The notes under the pieces: generated by a model
The model's input: only the letters and a program-made list of their open reading frames with translations
What the model was told of the DNA's origin: nothing
Database searches by the model: none
Shown here: piece by piece, positions 6,801 through 13,714 of the stretch
How the letters are laid out: each line of letters begins with the position of its first letter
Numbering within the stretch: the first letter of the stretch is position 1
Origin: Butyrivibrio sp.
GTDB lineage: Bacteria > Bacillota_A > Clostridia > Lachnospirales > Lachnospiraceae
Assembly: GCF_024699075.1 (NCBI RefSeq)
Contig: NZ_JAILQF010000177.1
Span: 1 to 13,737, forward strand
Length of the DNA stretch: 13,737 nucleotides
Reading direction: 5' to 3'
Program-made: the position numbers and the translations under genes

Positions 6801-7127
6801 CTCTCAGGCGGTGAAAGACAGCGAATCGCCATAGCAAGAGCAATGCTCAAAGATGCACCTATTGTCATTCTCGACGAAGCAACAGCCTATATCGATCCTG
6901 AAAATGAAGCGGTTATTCAAAAGGCAGTCGGAAAGCTTGTCAAGAATAAGACCCTTATCGTTATCGCCCACAGACTTTCTACTATCACTGATTCTGATCA
7001 GATTGTGCTTGTAAATGATGGAAAGATAGAAACTGTAGGAAAGCATTATGAACTTCTTAAGTCCAGCCCTCTTTATAAGAGCATGTGGGATGCGCATATC
7101 GGTGTAAAGGAAGGTGTTGTAGCGTGA
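3822..7127 (+). CDS. Fused ECF ATPase pair (A1A2) and ABC half-transporter, three NBDs
   Basis: Residues are numbered from GTG 3822 (1101 aa). NBD1: Walker A GRSGCGKTT (37-45), MSGGE (143-147), Walker B IYVLDE, switch His 200. NBD2: GENGAGKST (297-305), LSGGQ (392-396), MLFFDE, His 449. Residues 1 to about 485 are thus a complete duplicated ECF ATPase. Residues 502-1101 are a complete exporter-fold half-transporter: membrane domain to about 805, then NBD3 with GPSGSGKST (890-898), LSGGE (994-998), Walker B IVILDE and His 1050. At the junction an internal ATG (5325, residue 502) has AGGGAG 6 nt upstream, so the second half may also be made separately. A hexapeptide repeat (828-857) lies in the linker before NBD3. 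GTG 3822 is preferred because AAGGGG (3807-3812) is 9 nt upstream; GTG 3813 overlaps the T-gene stop but abuts the Shine-Dalgarno. I saw no broken motif. Confidence 0.88.
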   Translation: MIEIRNVSFTYAGSEQGMSLENVSLVIPKGKVTVLCGRSGCGKTTFARLINGLVPYFYKGEIIGDILIDGESVIRKNVQERAGMVGSVFQNPRTQFFNVDSTSELVFGCENMELSHEEMDKRLLSTTRIFDIDRLINKSLFKMSGGEKQKIACASVSMMGPDIYVLDEPTSNLDLLSIKELAKVIRLWKDQGKTIVIADHRLNYLKGIADKVVLIEKGHIAWEKDADDFYALSDKEAHSYGLRSLGDSTKKNVKEVQRNNKSEILTVKNLDFKYEYGNGIHIKNLKIPMGSIIGIIGENGAGKSTLVKCICGLLKNSGSYYISDRRVTSKELLRQSYLVMQDVNHQLFTESVDEEISISIPKENKPRQNEIIETILTDMDLKEYGKIHPMSLSGGQKQRVAVATALASDKKMLFFDEPTSGLDYEHMKEFSQRLKEVRDSGTTPVVITHDTELIKDACDFLILVSEGEVKWSGKCDEASLRMIQQHFENNSFRINKDRETEMEKQKSPIARVWELGESGHKQIITSVIMAVIGVLAGIVPFVMASKVISFLIEGEKELNAYIPYIAAGLAGYLINTLLYTWALGISHKATFRILKEIREKVLAKLPKLPLGTIMEMKSARLKTTIVDQIDSMETTLAHVFPEIVSNVGGFLVVWIYMFVIDWRLALLAMIPLPVGMALMSASMKGYGENYAKSVEITTDMNESLIEYTGGIEVIKAYNQGKETYTTLKERCLANASFFYNWMKQCKTNIYAMIIAPATMLTVLPFGWLFYQNNSLTFEEFITMIILALCVTGPLLAVMDFVDTLAKLGTVVGNVDAILNAKEQEHVTKEKDLTKGKDLTKGKDLTKEKNLTIGKDIDLKNVGFAYTKDQDAVLKGVSIHIPQGSKTALVGPSGSGKSTIAKLIAGFWDVDTGSISFGNVDTKDIALDKLYDQISYVSQDNFLFDDTILENIRMGKLSATDEEVIECAKASGCDAFIRNLENGYQTRVGGGGAHLSGGERQRIAIARAMLKDAPIVILDEATAYIDPENEAVIQKAVGKLVKNKTLIVIAHRLSTITDSDQIVLVNDGKIETVGKHYELLKSSPLYKSMWDAHIGVKEGVVA
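5313..5327 (+). promoter_or_regulatory. Internal ribosome binding site and ATG at the ATPase/half-transporter junction
   Basis: AGGGAG (5313-5318), a 6-nt spacer and ATG (5325-5327) sit exactly where a free-standing half-transporter would begin (MEKQKSPIARVWELGE). The ATG is in frame with the upstream ATPase. This looks like a retained gene start inside a fusion, and could still direct independent synthesis of the 600-residue half-transporter. Confidence 0.65.
6303..6392 (+). repeat. 18-bp in-frame tandem repeat coding a charged linker
   Basis: Four closely matching 18-bp units begin at 6303, 6321, 6339 and 6357, followed by a diverged fifth at 6375-6392. The second and third are identical (AAAGGAAAAGATCTTACT). 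They encode KEKDLT, KGKDLT, KGKDLT, KEKNLT and IGKDID. The repeat lies between the membrane domain and NBD3, so copy-number change would lengthen or shorten a hydrophilic linker by six residues without breaking the frame. Confidence 0.93.
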
Positions 7128-8854
7128 TAAGAGCAATAAAAGATATATTAAAATTCTCCGGAACAGAATCCGGAAACATAAATAAATCCATTCTTTTTGG
7201 AATCCTTGCAGGCGTTGGAAGAATGATAGAAATGGCAGGAATTTATTTTATCATAACTGCAATAATAAATATGGCAAAAGGATATGCTCCGTCATGGCAG
7301 TCGTTTTTGATAGTTCTATCAGGTGTTGTTGTTGCATGCTTTGCAAAAGGGTATTCTCAAATGGAACAGACTCATGCAGGATACTTCATGGCAGCTAATA
7401 AGAGAATTGCCATAGCTGATCATATAAGGACAATCCCCATGGGATATTTTAATGAGAACAGCCTTGGCGAACTTGTTGGAACAATGACGAGTGTCATCGA
7501 CAATATCGAAACACTTGCACCAATGGTAATGGTAAGGCTGATGGACGGCCTTATTACATCCCTTGTAATGCTGATATGCGTTCTTGCGTTCGATCTAAGA
7601 TTTGGATTAACAATGCTTCTTGTAGAATGCATCTATTTACTTATATCATCCATGATGGAACAAAAGTCTAAACAGGTAGCGCCCCTTCGCCAGGATTCAG
7701 AGGTAAAGCTTGTATCTGCTGTTCTTGAATGGGTACAGGGAATGAGTATTGTTAAATCCTTCAATCTGACAGGAAGAGGTGACAGAGCTCTTTCTGATGC
7801 ACTTGAATATAATAGAAAGAGTAATACTAAACTTGAAGGATTATTCGTTCCTTATACAATAGCGCAGAAGATTGTCCTTCAGATAGGAACTTTTGCCCTG
7901 ATAACAGAAAGTGTTTATTTCTATCTTAAGGGGACACTATCACTTACATATACCTTGATGATGATCGTAATGTCATTTATGGTATTTGCTCATATTGGAA
8001 GCGCAGGAAGCGCCATGGCGATTCTGCGTCTTCTCACATCATCCATGGAGAAGGCCAATAAGCCTGAAAGCATTGAAAAAATGGATGAATCAGGCCATGA
8101 ATATGAATCAAATAAGCATGATATTGAATTTAAAAATGTCAATTTTTCCTATGATAAAAGACAAGTCCTTAGTAATATAAGCTTTAAGATCCCTGATAAG
8201 ACTACAACAGCAATTGTAGGTACAAGCGGCTCAGGTAAGACTACTATCTGCAATCTTATCGCAAGATTCTGGGATGTAGACTCTGGAGAAGTTGTGATGG
8301 GCGGAAGGAATATTAAAGACTATACTTTGGAAGCATTGATGTCACAGATCAGTATGGTATTTCAGAATGTCTATCTCTTTGCAGATACCATTGAGAACAA
8401 TATCAAATTTGGTTCTCTAAATGCTTCGCATGAGGATGTCGTAAGAGCAGCAAGGGAAGCTGCATGTGATGACTTTATAGAATCACTTCCTGATGGTTAT
8501 GATACAGTGATAGGTGAGGGAGGTGCATCCCTTTCAGGTGGTGAGAAGCAGAGAATATCTATCGCAAGAGCAATACTTAAAGATTCTCCTGTTATCATAC
8601 TTGATGAAGCAACAGCCAATGTTGATCCTGAGAATGAAGACAGGCTTCAAAAGGCAATAGACAGACTGACAGCAAATAAGACTATCATAATGATAGCTCA
8701 CAGATTAAAGACTGTAAGAGGCGCTGATCAGATACTGGTCGTTGATGAAGGAAAGATAGTTGACAGAGGAAATCATAAAGAGCTCCTTGCAAAAGAAGGA
8801 TTGTATCGCAGATTTATCATGGGAAGAGAAGAAGCAGAGAACTGGAAGATATGA
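7124..8854 (+). CDS. ABC half-transporter, membrane domain plus ATPase (IrtB/YbtQ-like)
   Basis: A 576-residue half-transporter with an N-terminal exporter-fold membrane domain (about residues 15-310) and a C-terminal ATPase. NBD motifs, numbered from GTG 7124: Walker A GTSGSGKTT (366-374), LSGGE (470-474), Walker B VIILDE (490-495), D-loop region ATANVDPENE, switch His 526. It would pair with the half-transporter in the preceding gene. Such heterodimers include drug and peptide exporters, and also the siderophore importers IrtAB and YbtPQ; the ECF context makes import plausible but unproven. GTG 7124 is chosen because it overlaps the upstream TGA by four bases (GTGA) and has AAAGGAAGG 9 nt upstream. 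An in-frame ATG at 7085 would lie inside the upstream gene and add a Cys-rich segment with no family logic. It is the last gene of the operon. Confidence 0.9.
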   Translation: MIRAIKDILKFSGTESGNINKSILFGILAGVGRMIEMAGIYFIITAIINMAKGYAPSWQSFLIVLSGVVVACFAKGYSQMEQTHAGYFMAANKRIAIADHIRTIPMGYFNENSLGELVGTMTSVIDNIETLAPMVMVRLMDGLITSLVMLICVLAFDLRFGLTMLLVECIYLLISSMMEQKSKQVAPLRQDSEVKLVSAVLEWVQGMSIVKSFNLTGRGDRALSDALEYNRKSNTKLEGLFVPYTIAQKIVLQIGTFALITESVYFYLKGTLSLTYTLMMIVMSFMVFAHIGSAGSAMAILRLLTSSMEKANKPESIEKMDESGHEYESNKHDIEFKNVNFSYDKRQVLSNISFKIPDKTTTAIVGTSGSGKTTICNLIARFWDVDSGEVVMGGRNIKDYTLEALMSQISMVFQNVYLFADTIENNIKFGSLNASHEDVVRAAREAACDDFIESLPDGYDTVIGEGGASLSGGEKQRISIARAILKDSPVIILDEATANVDPENEDRLQKAIDRLTANKTIIMIAHRLKTVRGADQILVVDEGKIVDRGNHKELLAKEGLYRRFIMGREEAENWKI

Positions 8855-8879
8855 TCTTGTCATAATGATTTTTGATATA

Positions 8880-8900
8880 AAAAAGTGTTCTTTTTAGCGC
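8880..8900 (+). terminator. Weak hairpin with T-run after the transport operon
   Basis: AAAAAG (8880-8885) and CTTTTT (8890-8895) form a 6-bp, mostly A-T stem with a 4-nt loop, 25 bp after the last operon stop codon. It is a poor terminator on its own. The strong hairpin at 9006-9046 may do the real work. Confidence 0.35.
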
Positions 8901-8936
8901 AACAAATGATAACCCTGTAAAATAAAATAAGAGTAG

Positions 8937-9002
8937 CATAAAAACGTGGATAAGAGCTATTAAACTATATAGCGTTTTAGTTCATAACGACTTGTTTTTA
9001 TG
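8937..9002 (+). other. Structured leader-like element before the glycosidase gene
   Basis: CATAAAAAC (8937-8945) is the exact reverse complement of GTTTTTATG (8994-9002), giving a 9-bp closing stem. Inside it GCTAT (8956-8960) pairs with ATAGC (8969-8973). An alternative AAAAC (8941-8945)/GTTTT (8974-8978) pairing competes with the closing stem. It lies just upstream of a terminator-like hairpin, the order expected of an attenuator leader. I cannot assign it to a known RNA family. Confidence 0.4.
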
Positions 9003-9005
9003 TTG

Positions 9006-9050
9006 AAAAGTGCATGGTAGTCCAAAACTAATTACCATGCACTTTTATTG
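9006..9050 (+). terminator. Terminator-like hairpin immediately before the glycosidase start
   Basis: AAAAGTGCATGGTA (9006-9019) and TACCATGCACTTTT (9033-9046) form a perfect 14-bp stem with a 13-nt loop, ending in TTTTATTG. The next ribosome binding site begins at 9055, so no promoter fits between this hairpin and the glycosidase. It either ends the transport operon with partial read-through, or acts as an attenuator in a longer glycosidase leader. Confidence 0.7.
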
Positions 9051-9067
9051 TCTTAAGGGAGGTTTTT

Positions 9068-11461
9068 ATGCTTGAGTGTATTCCGTATTCTGTGCTTAAT
9101 GTAGTCAGGGCCCAAAGAGATGGCGACTATCTGACACTTATTCTGTCCAAGGGCATTCAAAGGATAATACCTGTTAGTGACAGGTGTATAAGGGTCATTT
9201 ATACGCAGGATGATTCTATTAACGAAGAGTCTGTAAATAGTAAACCTGGCATTATAGATATTAAGCCATTTTCAGACTGGACATACGAAGAAGATGAAAA
9301 GACGATCACTATATTACTTCCAAAACTCAAAGTTGTAATAAAAAAGGAGGGAGCTTCCTATGCTTATTATGATGAAGAGAGAAGGCTTCTTTTAAGAGAG
9401 CGTTCCAAAAGAAGTAAAGAGCTTTGGAAAGTTCCGGTATATAAAGCAGATGAAAAAGGTATACAAAAAGAATACATAGATACAGCTGACGGGCGCAAAG
9501 AAGTAATACGTAGTGCAGATAAGATCAAGATTAGAGAGGCTTACAGAACAAGGATAAATCTTATATTTGATGCTGATGAAGCTATATTTGGTCTTGGCCA
9601 GCACGAGGAAGGTTATCATAGCCTTAGGGGGCAGAAAATATATTTGTGCCAGGGAAATCGAAGGATAGCAGTTCCTATGTTTGTATCTACCAAAGGATAT
9701 GGACTACTTGTAAATACCTACAGCCCGTCTATCTTCAATGATACAAATGAGGGCACTTATTTCTTTACAGAAGCTGACAGCGAGATGGATTTCTTCTTTA
9801 TAAACGGATCTTGTGAAAAGATGGATGGCGTTATCAGAGAGTATAGAAAGATAAGTGGCAAAGCCAGAATGCTTCCAAAGTGGGCCTTTGGATATATTCA
9901 GTCTCAGGAAAGATATGAAACCCAGGAAGAAATCCTTGATATATCAAAAGAATACAGAGACAGAGATATAGGTCTTGACTGCATTGTACTCGACTGGTGC
10001 TATTGGAAAGATGGCATGTGGGGACAGAAAAATTTTGATCCTGAAAGATTCCCTGATCCTGATAAGATGACAGACGAGCTCCATAATGATAATGTCCACT
10101 TCATGATATCAATATGGCCTAATTTCGGCGAAGAAGCCGCAAACTATTCTGAATTTCAAAAGGAAAAAGAACTTCTACCCGGGATAAATATCTATAATGC
10201 TTTAGCAAAAAGAGGCAGGGATATTTACTGGAAACAGGCAGAGAAAGGCCTCTTTTGCCATGGTATAGATGCCTGGTGGTGCGATAATTCTGAGCCTATT
10301 ACCCCTGAGTGGAATGAAACAGTAAAACCTGAAGTATCCAGAATATATGATGAATACTGCAGTCAGGTTTCAATGTACATGCCTATGGAGATGACCAATG
10401 CCTTTGGCTTATATCACGCGATGGGAATATATGAAGGTCAGAGAGGCAGTGACTTATTTAAAGATAAGCGTGTTGTCAATCTTACTCGAAGCGGCTATAT
10501 AGGGCAGCAGCGTTATGGAACGATCCTGTGGTCAGGCGATATATCTGCAAGCTGGGATACTTTTAGAAAGCAGATTGCAGCAGGACTTCACTTCAGCGCA
10601 AGCGGCCTTCCGTATTGGACTACAGATATCGGAGCCTTTTTTGTCAAAAATGGTCTTCAGTGGTACTGGGACGGAGATTATGATCTTGGACCAAAGGATC
10701 CTGCATATTGCGAGCTGTTTACAAGATGGTATCAATGGGCGGTATTTCTGCCGGTATTCAGAGGCCATGGAACAGATTTCAGACGTGAATTATGGCAATT
10801 TGATAATGATGCAGCTCCTTTTTATGATGCTCTTGTTAGTGCCAACCACCTGCGCTATAGGCTTATGCCATATATTTACAGCCTTGCAGGTGCAGTATGG
10901 CATGATGATGCGCTTATGATACGACCTCTTTCATTTGAGTTTACAGAGGATAGGAATACCTGGGACATAATGGACCAGTATATGTTTGGTAAAGACATGA
11001 TGGTCTGCCCTGTGACTGAGCCAATTTTCTTCGATCATGATATAGATGGCAACTCAGTAAGAATGGAAGGCATAGATTGCAAAAATATTAGAAAAGTATA
11101 CCTCCCCAAGGGGCATAAGTGGATAGACTTTAATACATCAAAAAGCTATGAAGGAGGTCAGTTTATAGAAGTAGAAGCACCTCTTGATACAATCCCTGTA
11201 TTTGTCAGGGCAGGGGCTATTATTCCGACAACTGCATATAAAGGACATGTTCAGAAAAAAGATGATATCACACTTAATATATACGCAGGTGCAGATGGAA
11301 ATTTCACTCTCTATGAAGATGAGGGTGATGGCTACGAATATGAATCAGGAGCCTACACCCTCACTAATATTAAGTATGATGATTTATCAAGGAAAGTTTT
11401 TATTAATGGCACTGAAAATGCAGATGAATCAGGATTTAAGATCAGATTTATCGGTATTTAA
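9068..11461 (+). CDS. Glycoside hydrolase family 31 (alpha-glucosidase/alpha-xylosidase type)
   Basis: A 797-residue GH31 enzyme, normal length, with no signal peptide, so intracellular. It would release terminal alpha-linked glucose or xylose from imported oligosaccharides by a retaining mechanism. The N-terminal beta-sandwich reaches about residue 265. The TIM barrel starts near KWAFGYIQSQERYETQEE (271 on) and includes GLDCIVLDW (302-310). The catalytic nucleophile is Asp406 in DAWWCDNSEP (401-410), and the acid/base is probably Asp491 in LWSGDISASW. YWTTDIGAFF (516-525) and FRGHGTDFRRELW (564-576) complete the active site. C-terminal beta domains follow from about 680, with a DUF5110-like LYEDEGDGYEYESG. 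Sequence alone does not separate glucosidase from xylosidase. AAGGGAGG (9055-9062) lies 5 nt before the ATG. The 3' end overlaps the convergent gene by 33 bp. Confidence 0.93.
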   Translation: MLECIPYSVLNVVRAQRDGDYLTLILSKGIQRIIPVSDRCIRVIYTQDDSINEESVNSKPGIIDIKPFSDWTYEEDEKTITILLPKLKVVIKKEGASYAYYDEERRLLLRERSKRSKELWKVPVYKADEKGIQKEYIDTADGRKEVIRSADKIKIREAYRTRINLIFDADEAIFGLGQHEEGYHSLRGQKIYLCQGNRRIAVPMFVSTKGYGLLVNTYSPSIFNDTNEGTYFFTEADSEMDFFFINGSCEKMDGVIREYRKISGKARMLPKWAFGYIQSQERYETQEEILDISKEYRDRDIGLDCIVLDWCYWKDGMWGQKNFDPERFPDPDKMTDELHNDNVHFMISIWPNFGEEAANYSEFQKEKELLPGINIYNALAKRGRDIYWKQAEKGLFCHGIDAWWCDNSEPITPEWNETVKPEVSRIYDEYCSQVSMYMPMEMTNAFGLYHAMGIYEGQRGSDLFKDKRVVNLTRSGYIGQQRYGTILWSGDISASWDTFRKQIAAGLHFSASGLPYWTTDIGAFFVKNGLQWYWDGDYDLGPKDPAYCELFTRWYQWAVFLPVFRGHGTDFRRELWQFDNDAAPFYDALVSANHLRYRLMPYIYSLAGAVWHDDALMIRPLSFEFTEDRNTWDIMDQYMFGKDMMVCPVTEPIFFDHDIDGNSVRMEGIDCKNIRKVYLPKGHKWIDFNTSKSYEGGQFIEVEAPLDTIPVFVRAGAIIPTTAYKGHVQKKDDITLNIYAGADGNFTLYEDEGDGYEYESGAYTLTNIKYDDLSRKVFINGTENADESGFKIRFIGI

Positions 11462-13582
11462 CTTTTGACCAACTGCATTGTAGATCATGTTAATGACAAA
11501 GCAGAGCATACCGCTTATAAAGAAGCTTATAACCCTTCCTATAGTAGTGGCAGCAGATATATCTACAAATACAAGCTTGAATACACAGATCATTGCAAGG
11601 CATAGACCAAATAGTCTGAAGCCCTTGTATTTAAAGGCAAAGCCTATTATGATACACGCAATTGCCATTACTAAAAGGAAGATAGATACAACAACAGCTT
11701 CTGCATCAAATATATATAGAGCACCTATAAGAAGAAGCAGGTATTTGACTCCAACATAGAAATCCCATCCTGTTTTATGCCTGTCAAGAAGATTTTTGGA
11801 ATTGATCGTAAACAGTGCAGTTAATACTACAACATATAAAACCTTGAAGATACTAAGAAGTCCTTCGTTATTGCCTATAAGATACAATCTGTGCATGGAT
11901 TCAACTATCATATTGGTATATCCAAGATACATAAGTACAATATTAACTATGTATGAGGCAATACGGACTTCTTTGGTATCTTTATGCCTTATCTTGAATA
12001 TATAGTTGACAGCACCGCATATTATCATCATGAAGAAATAGGCGTAGCCTGTGAATGCACGATAATCATAATCATTTTGAGTAAGGGAGCTGATATGATA
12101 AAAGAGGTCAAATATAAAGCTTCCAATAAGATAAATAAGTACCAAATGTGATGTGATAAGAACCTTTAAAGATCTTGTCTTAAATTTGTGATAGCATACA
12201 TATGCTCCAATAAGTGGAAGCACCATATACAAGTACTGCCACAGCGTAAAGACATTTTCATTTATAATGAGCCAGATATAGAGCAAGCAGGATAAAAGCT
12301 GTGGTACAAACAGATTTATTTCTTTTTTCTTCTCAGTAATAAGCATTGTGCTAAGGAAAGCACAAGTAGAGATATAAGTTATAACTGTAAATATTGTATG
12401 TATCAAGTCTTTATTATCATAAATTCCGCCAAGATAACATCCTTCGAGAGCCAAAGATGACGAATCCAGTATTATAAGAAATTCAAAAAAACATATAGGC
12501 ATAAAAAACCGAGCATAGCTGAGCTGCTTTGCCCCAAGCTCGGAGAATTTAATTGAATATCCTATGTAGAGAATACAGTATAAAGTAGCGATTATGAGGA
12601 AAAAGGGAACCAGCATTTCATCAAGAAGTGAAATGCCTGGCCAGTATATGATAAGGCATAAAAGGCCTCCAACAAGCTCAGTTGCTTTTATATTTTTGTA
12701 CGCAATATGCTCATATACTAATAGTAAAGACTGTGTAGTAATAATATATATCATTACAAGGAAAAGCAGAAATTTATCATCGTTTATTAGGCCAAGTAAT
12801 AAAGACAGGAAAATGCCTGCCTGTGCAATAGACCGAAATACAGCATTATTGATTTTGGATATGTAGATACTGATAACCCATACAAATATAAGCCCATATA
12901 GAACATAAGGATTTAGATAGCCAAATATTACCTTGGTAACAAATAATGACAGATATACTGCGCCGTATCCGCATCCGGCAAGTGCAACATAGAATTTGTT
13001 TTCCGGATCTTTTTTCATAAGAAAAAGTCCACCAATAAGGAAAGCAAAGCTTATGACGAACATAAGAGTGATCTTGGCTGCATCAGGAAGATTTGGAACT
13101 ATAAGAGAAGCACCTAGTATAATTGCAATAAATATAAGAACAGATGCAAATATACCCATGAGCCTTTTTCCTAAAATATTCTCTATATCACGAGGCTGTT
13201 TTTTGTTTGAAATAGTATTATAGCTTGGCTTGTCATTCTCTAAGTATTTATCAGAAGAAACTTTATCAGAAAAGATTGCTTCATCTGGAAGGATAGTCTC
13301 TTTTACACCTTTAGCATTATTAACTGAATTAATTCCGGATTTTTCAGACTGCAAAGGTTCTTGTTTATTTTCTTCGGTACCATAACTGTTTTTAACAGTA
13401 TTAAGCTGATCACTTATATTTAGACTGCTTTCAAAAGAAAACGTCTTATTACTTGAATAAAGTTCATTTTGGATAGACTGCATCTGATCTTTGAGCGTAT
13501 TTATTTCCAAAGTGAGATTTTGAACACGCTTTTCTAAAATCTCAATTCTGTTATCTTCCACAAAATTGTCCCCCTTGTTCAT
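11429..13582 (-). CDS. DUF2339 multi-pass membrane protein
   Basis: A 717-residue protein. Residues 8-43 form a predicted coiled coil (RIEILEKRVQNLTLEINTLK). Residues 44-130 are a hydrophilic, Ser/Asn/Lys-rich linker. After RDIENILGKRLMGIFA (131-146) the rest is a run of many closely spaced hydrophobic helices, probably close to twenty. This order is the hallmark of DUF2339 (PF10101), whose function is unknown. ATG 13582 has AAAGGG 8 nt upstream. An in-frame GTG at 13561 (Val8) has AAGGGGG (13570-13576) 8 nt upstream and is an equally good or better start. The stop falls within the 3' end of the convergent GH31 gene, and no terminator separates the two. Confidence 0.87.
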   Translation of the reverse strand: MNKGDNFVEDNRIEILEKRVQNLTLEINTLKDQMQSIQNELYSSNKTFSFESSLNISDQLNTVKNSYGTEENKQEPLQSEKSGINSVNNAKGVKETILPDEAIFSDKVSSDKYLENDKPSYNTISNKKQPRDIENILGKRLMGIFASVLIFIAIILGASLIVPNLPDAAKITLMFVISFAFLIGGLFLMKKDPENKFYVALAGCGYGAVYLSLFVTKVIFGYLNPYVLYGLIFVWVISIYISKINNAVFRSIAQAGIFLSLLLGLINDDKFLLFLVMIYIITTQSLLLVYEHIAYKNIKATELVGGLLCLIIYWPGISLLDEMLVPFFLIIATLYCILYIGYSIKFSELGAKQLSYARFFMPICFFEFLIILDSSSLALEGCYLGGIYDNKDLIHTIFTVITYISTCAFLSTMLITEKKKEINLFVPQLLSCLLYIWLIINENVFTLWQYLYMVLPLIGAYVCYHKFKTRSLKVLITSHLVLIYLIGSFIFDLFYHISSLTQNDYDYRAFTGYAYFFMMIICGAVNYIFKIRHKDTKEVRIASYIVNIVLMYLGYTNMIVESMHRLYLIGNNEGLLSIFKVLYVVVLTALFTINSKNLLDRHKTGWDFYVGVKYLLLLIGALYIFDAEAVVVSIFLLVMAIACIIIGFAFKYKGFRLFGLCLAMICVFKLVFVDISAATTIGRVISFFISGMLCFVINMIYNAVGQKLNTDKSDLKS

Positions 13583-13589
13583 TTTGATA

Positions 13590-13616
13590 ACCCTTTATAT
13601 AATGACGTAAGGGTCA
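13590..13616 (-). promoter_or_regulatory. Ribosome binding site with a complementary upstream segment
   Basis: On the minus strand, the Shine-Dalgarno AAGGGT (13595-13590) of the DUF2339 ATG can pair with ACCCTT (13614-13609), forming a 6-bp hairpin with a 13-nt loop. The same ACCC is also the end of TGACCC (13616-13611), which can instead pair with GGGTCA at 13667-13662. The two pairings exclude each other. Confidence 0.45.
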
Positions 13617-13667
13617 AAAGTCATTTCGATTCGAGCTTGCTCGAAATCGAATATGAATTTATGACCC
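13611..13667 (-). other. Two-tier hairpin upstream of the DUF2339 gene
   Basis: An inner 12-bp stem pairs 13625-13636 (TTCGATTCGAGC) with 13639-13651 (GCTCGAAATCGAA), with one bulged A and a 2-nt loop; a loop this tight would open by at least one pair. An outer 6-bp stem pairs GGGTCA (13611-13616) with TGACCC (13662-13667). It is likely part of the 5' untranslated region of the minus-strand gene, or an intergenic repeat element. Confidence 0.55.
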
Positions 13668-13669
13668 GC

Positions 13670-13714
13670 CAAACATGAGCAAAGTAGCACGTAGTGCGGA
13701 TTTGCGAATGTTTG
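13670..13714. other. 45-nt symmetric nested hairpin
   Basis: Three stems stack in register. CAAACAT (13670-13676) pairs with ATGTTTG (13708-13714), GCAAA (13679-13683) with TTTGC (13701-13705), and GCAC (13687-13690) with GTGC (13694-13697). The internal loops are GA/GA and GTA/GGA and the apical loop is GTA. The tandem GA/GA loop occurs only in plus-strand RNA. The strand of any transcript is not otherwise indicated, and the remaining sequence to 13737 shows no gene I can support. Confidence 0.5.

Noticed and set aside
7085..7123. ATG 7085 as the start of the second half-transporter
   Set aside because: It lies inside the upstream gene and adds a Cys-rich segment. GTG 7124 has a proper ribosome site and the usual 4-bp overlap.
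7986..8180. Plus-strand 64-codon open frame inside the second half-transporter
   Set aside because: It is a shadow in another frame of the membrane domain/NBD junction, with no start signal.
10515..10919. Plus-strand open frame of 134 codons inside the GH31 gene
   Set aside because: It is out of frame within conserved catalytic-domain sequence and looks like a shadow of the real gene.
13597..13618. TTGACC followed by TATATA on the minus strand as a promoter for the DUF2339 gene
   Set aside because: The spacing is only 10-12 bp, too short for a sigma-A promoter. The promoter is probably further upstream, possibly outside the window.
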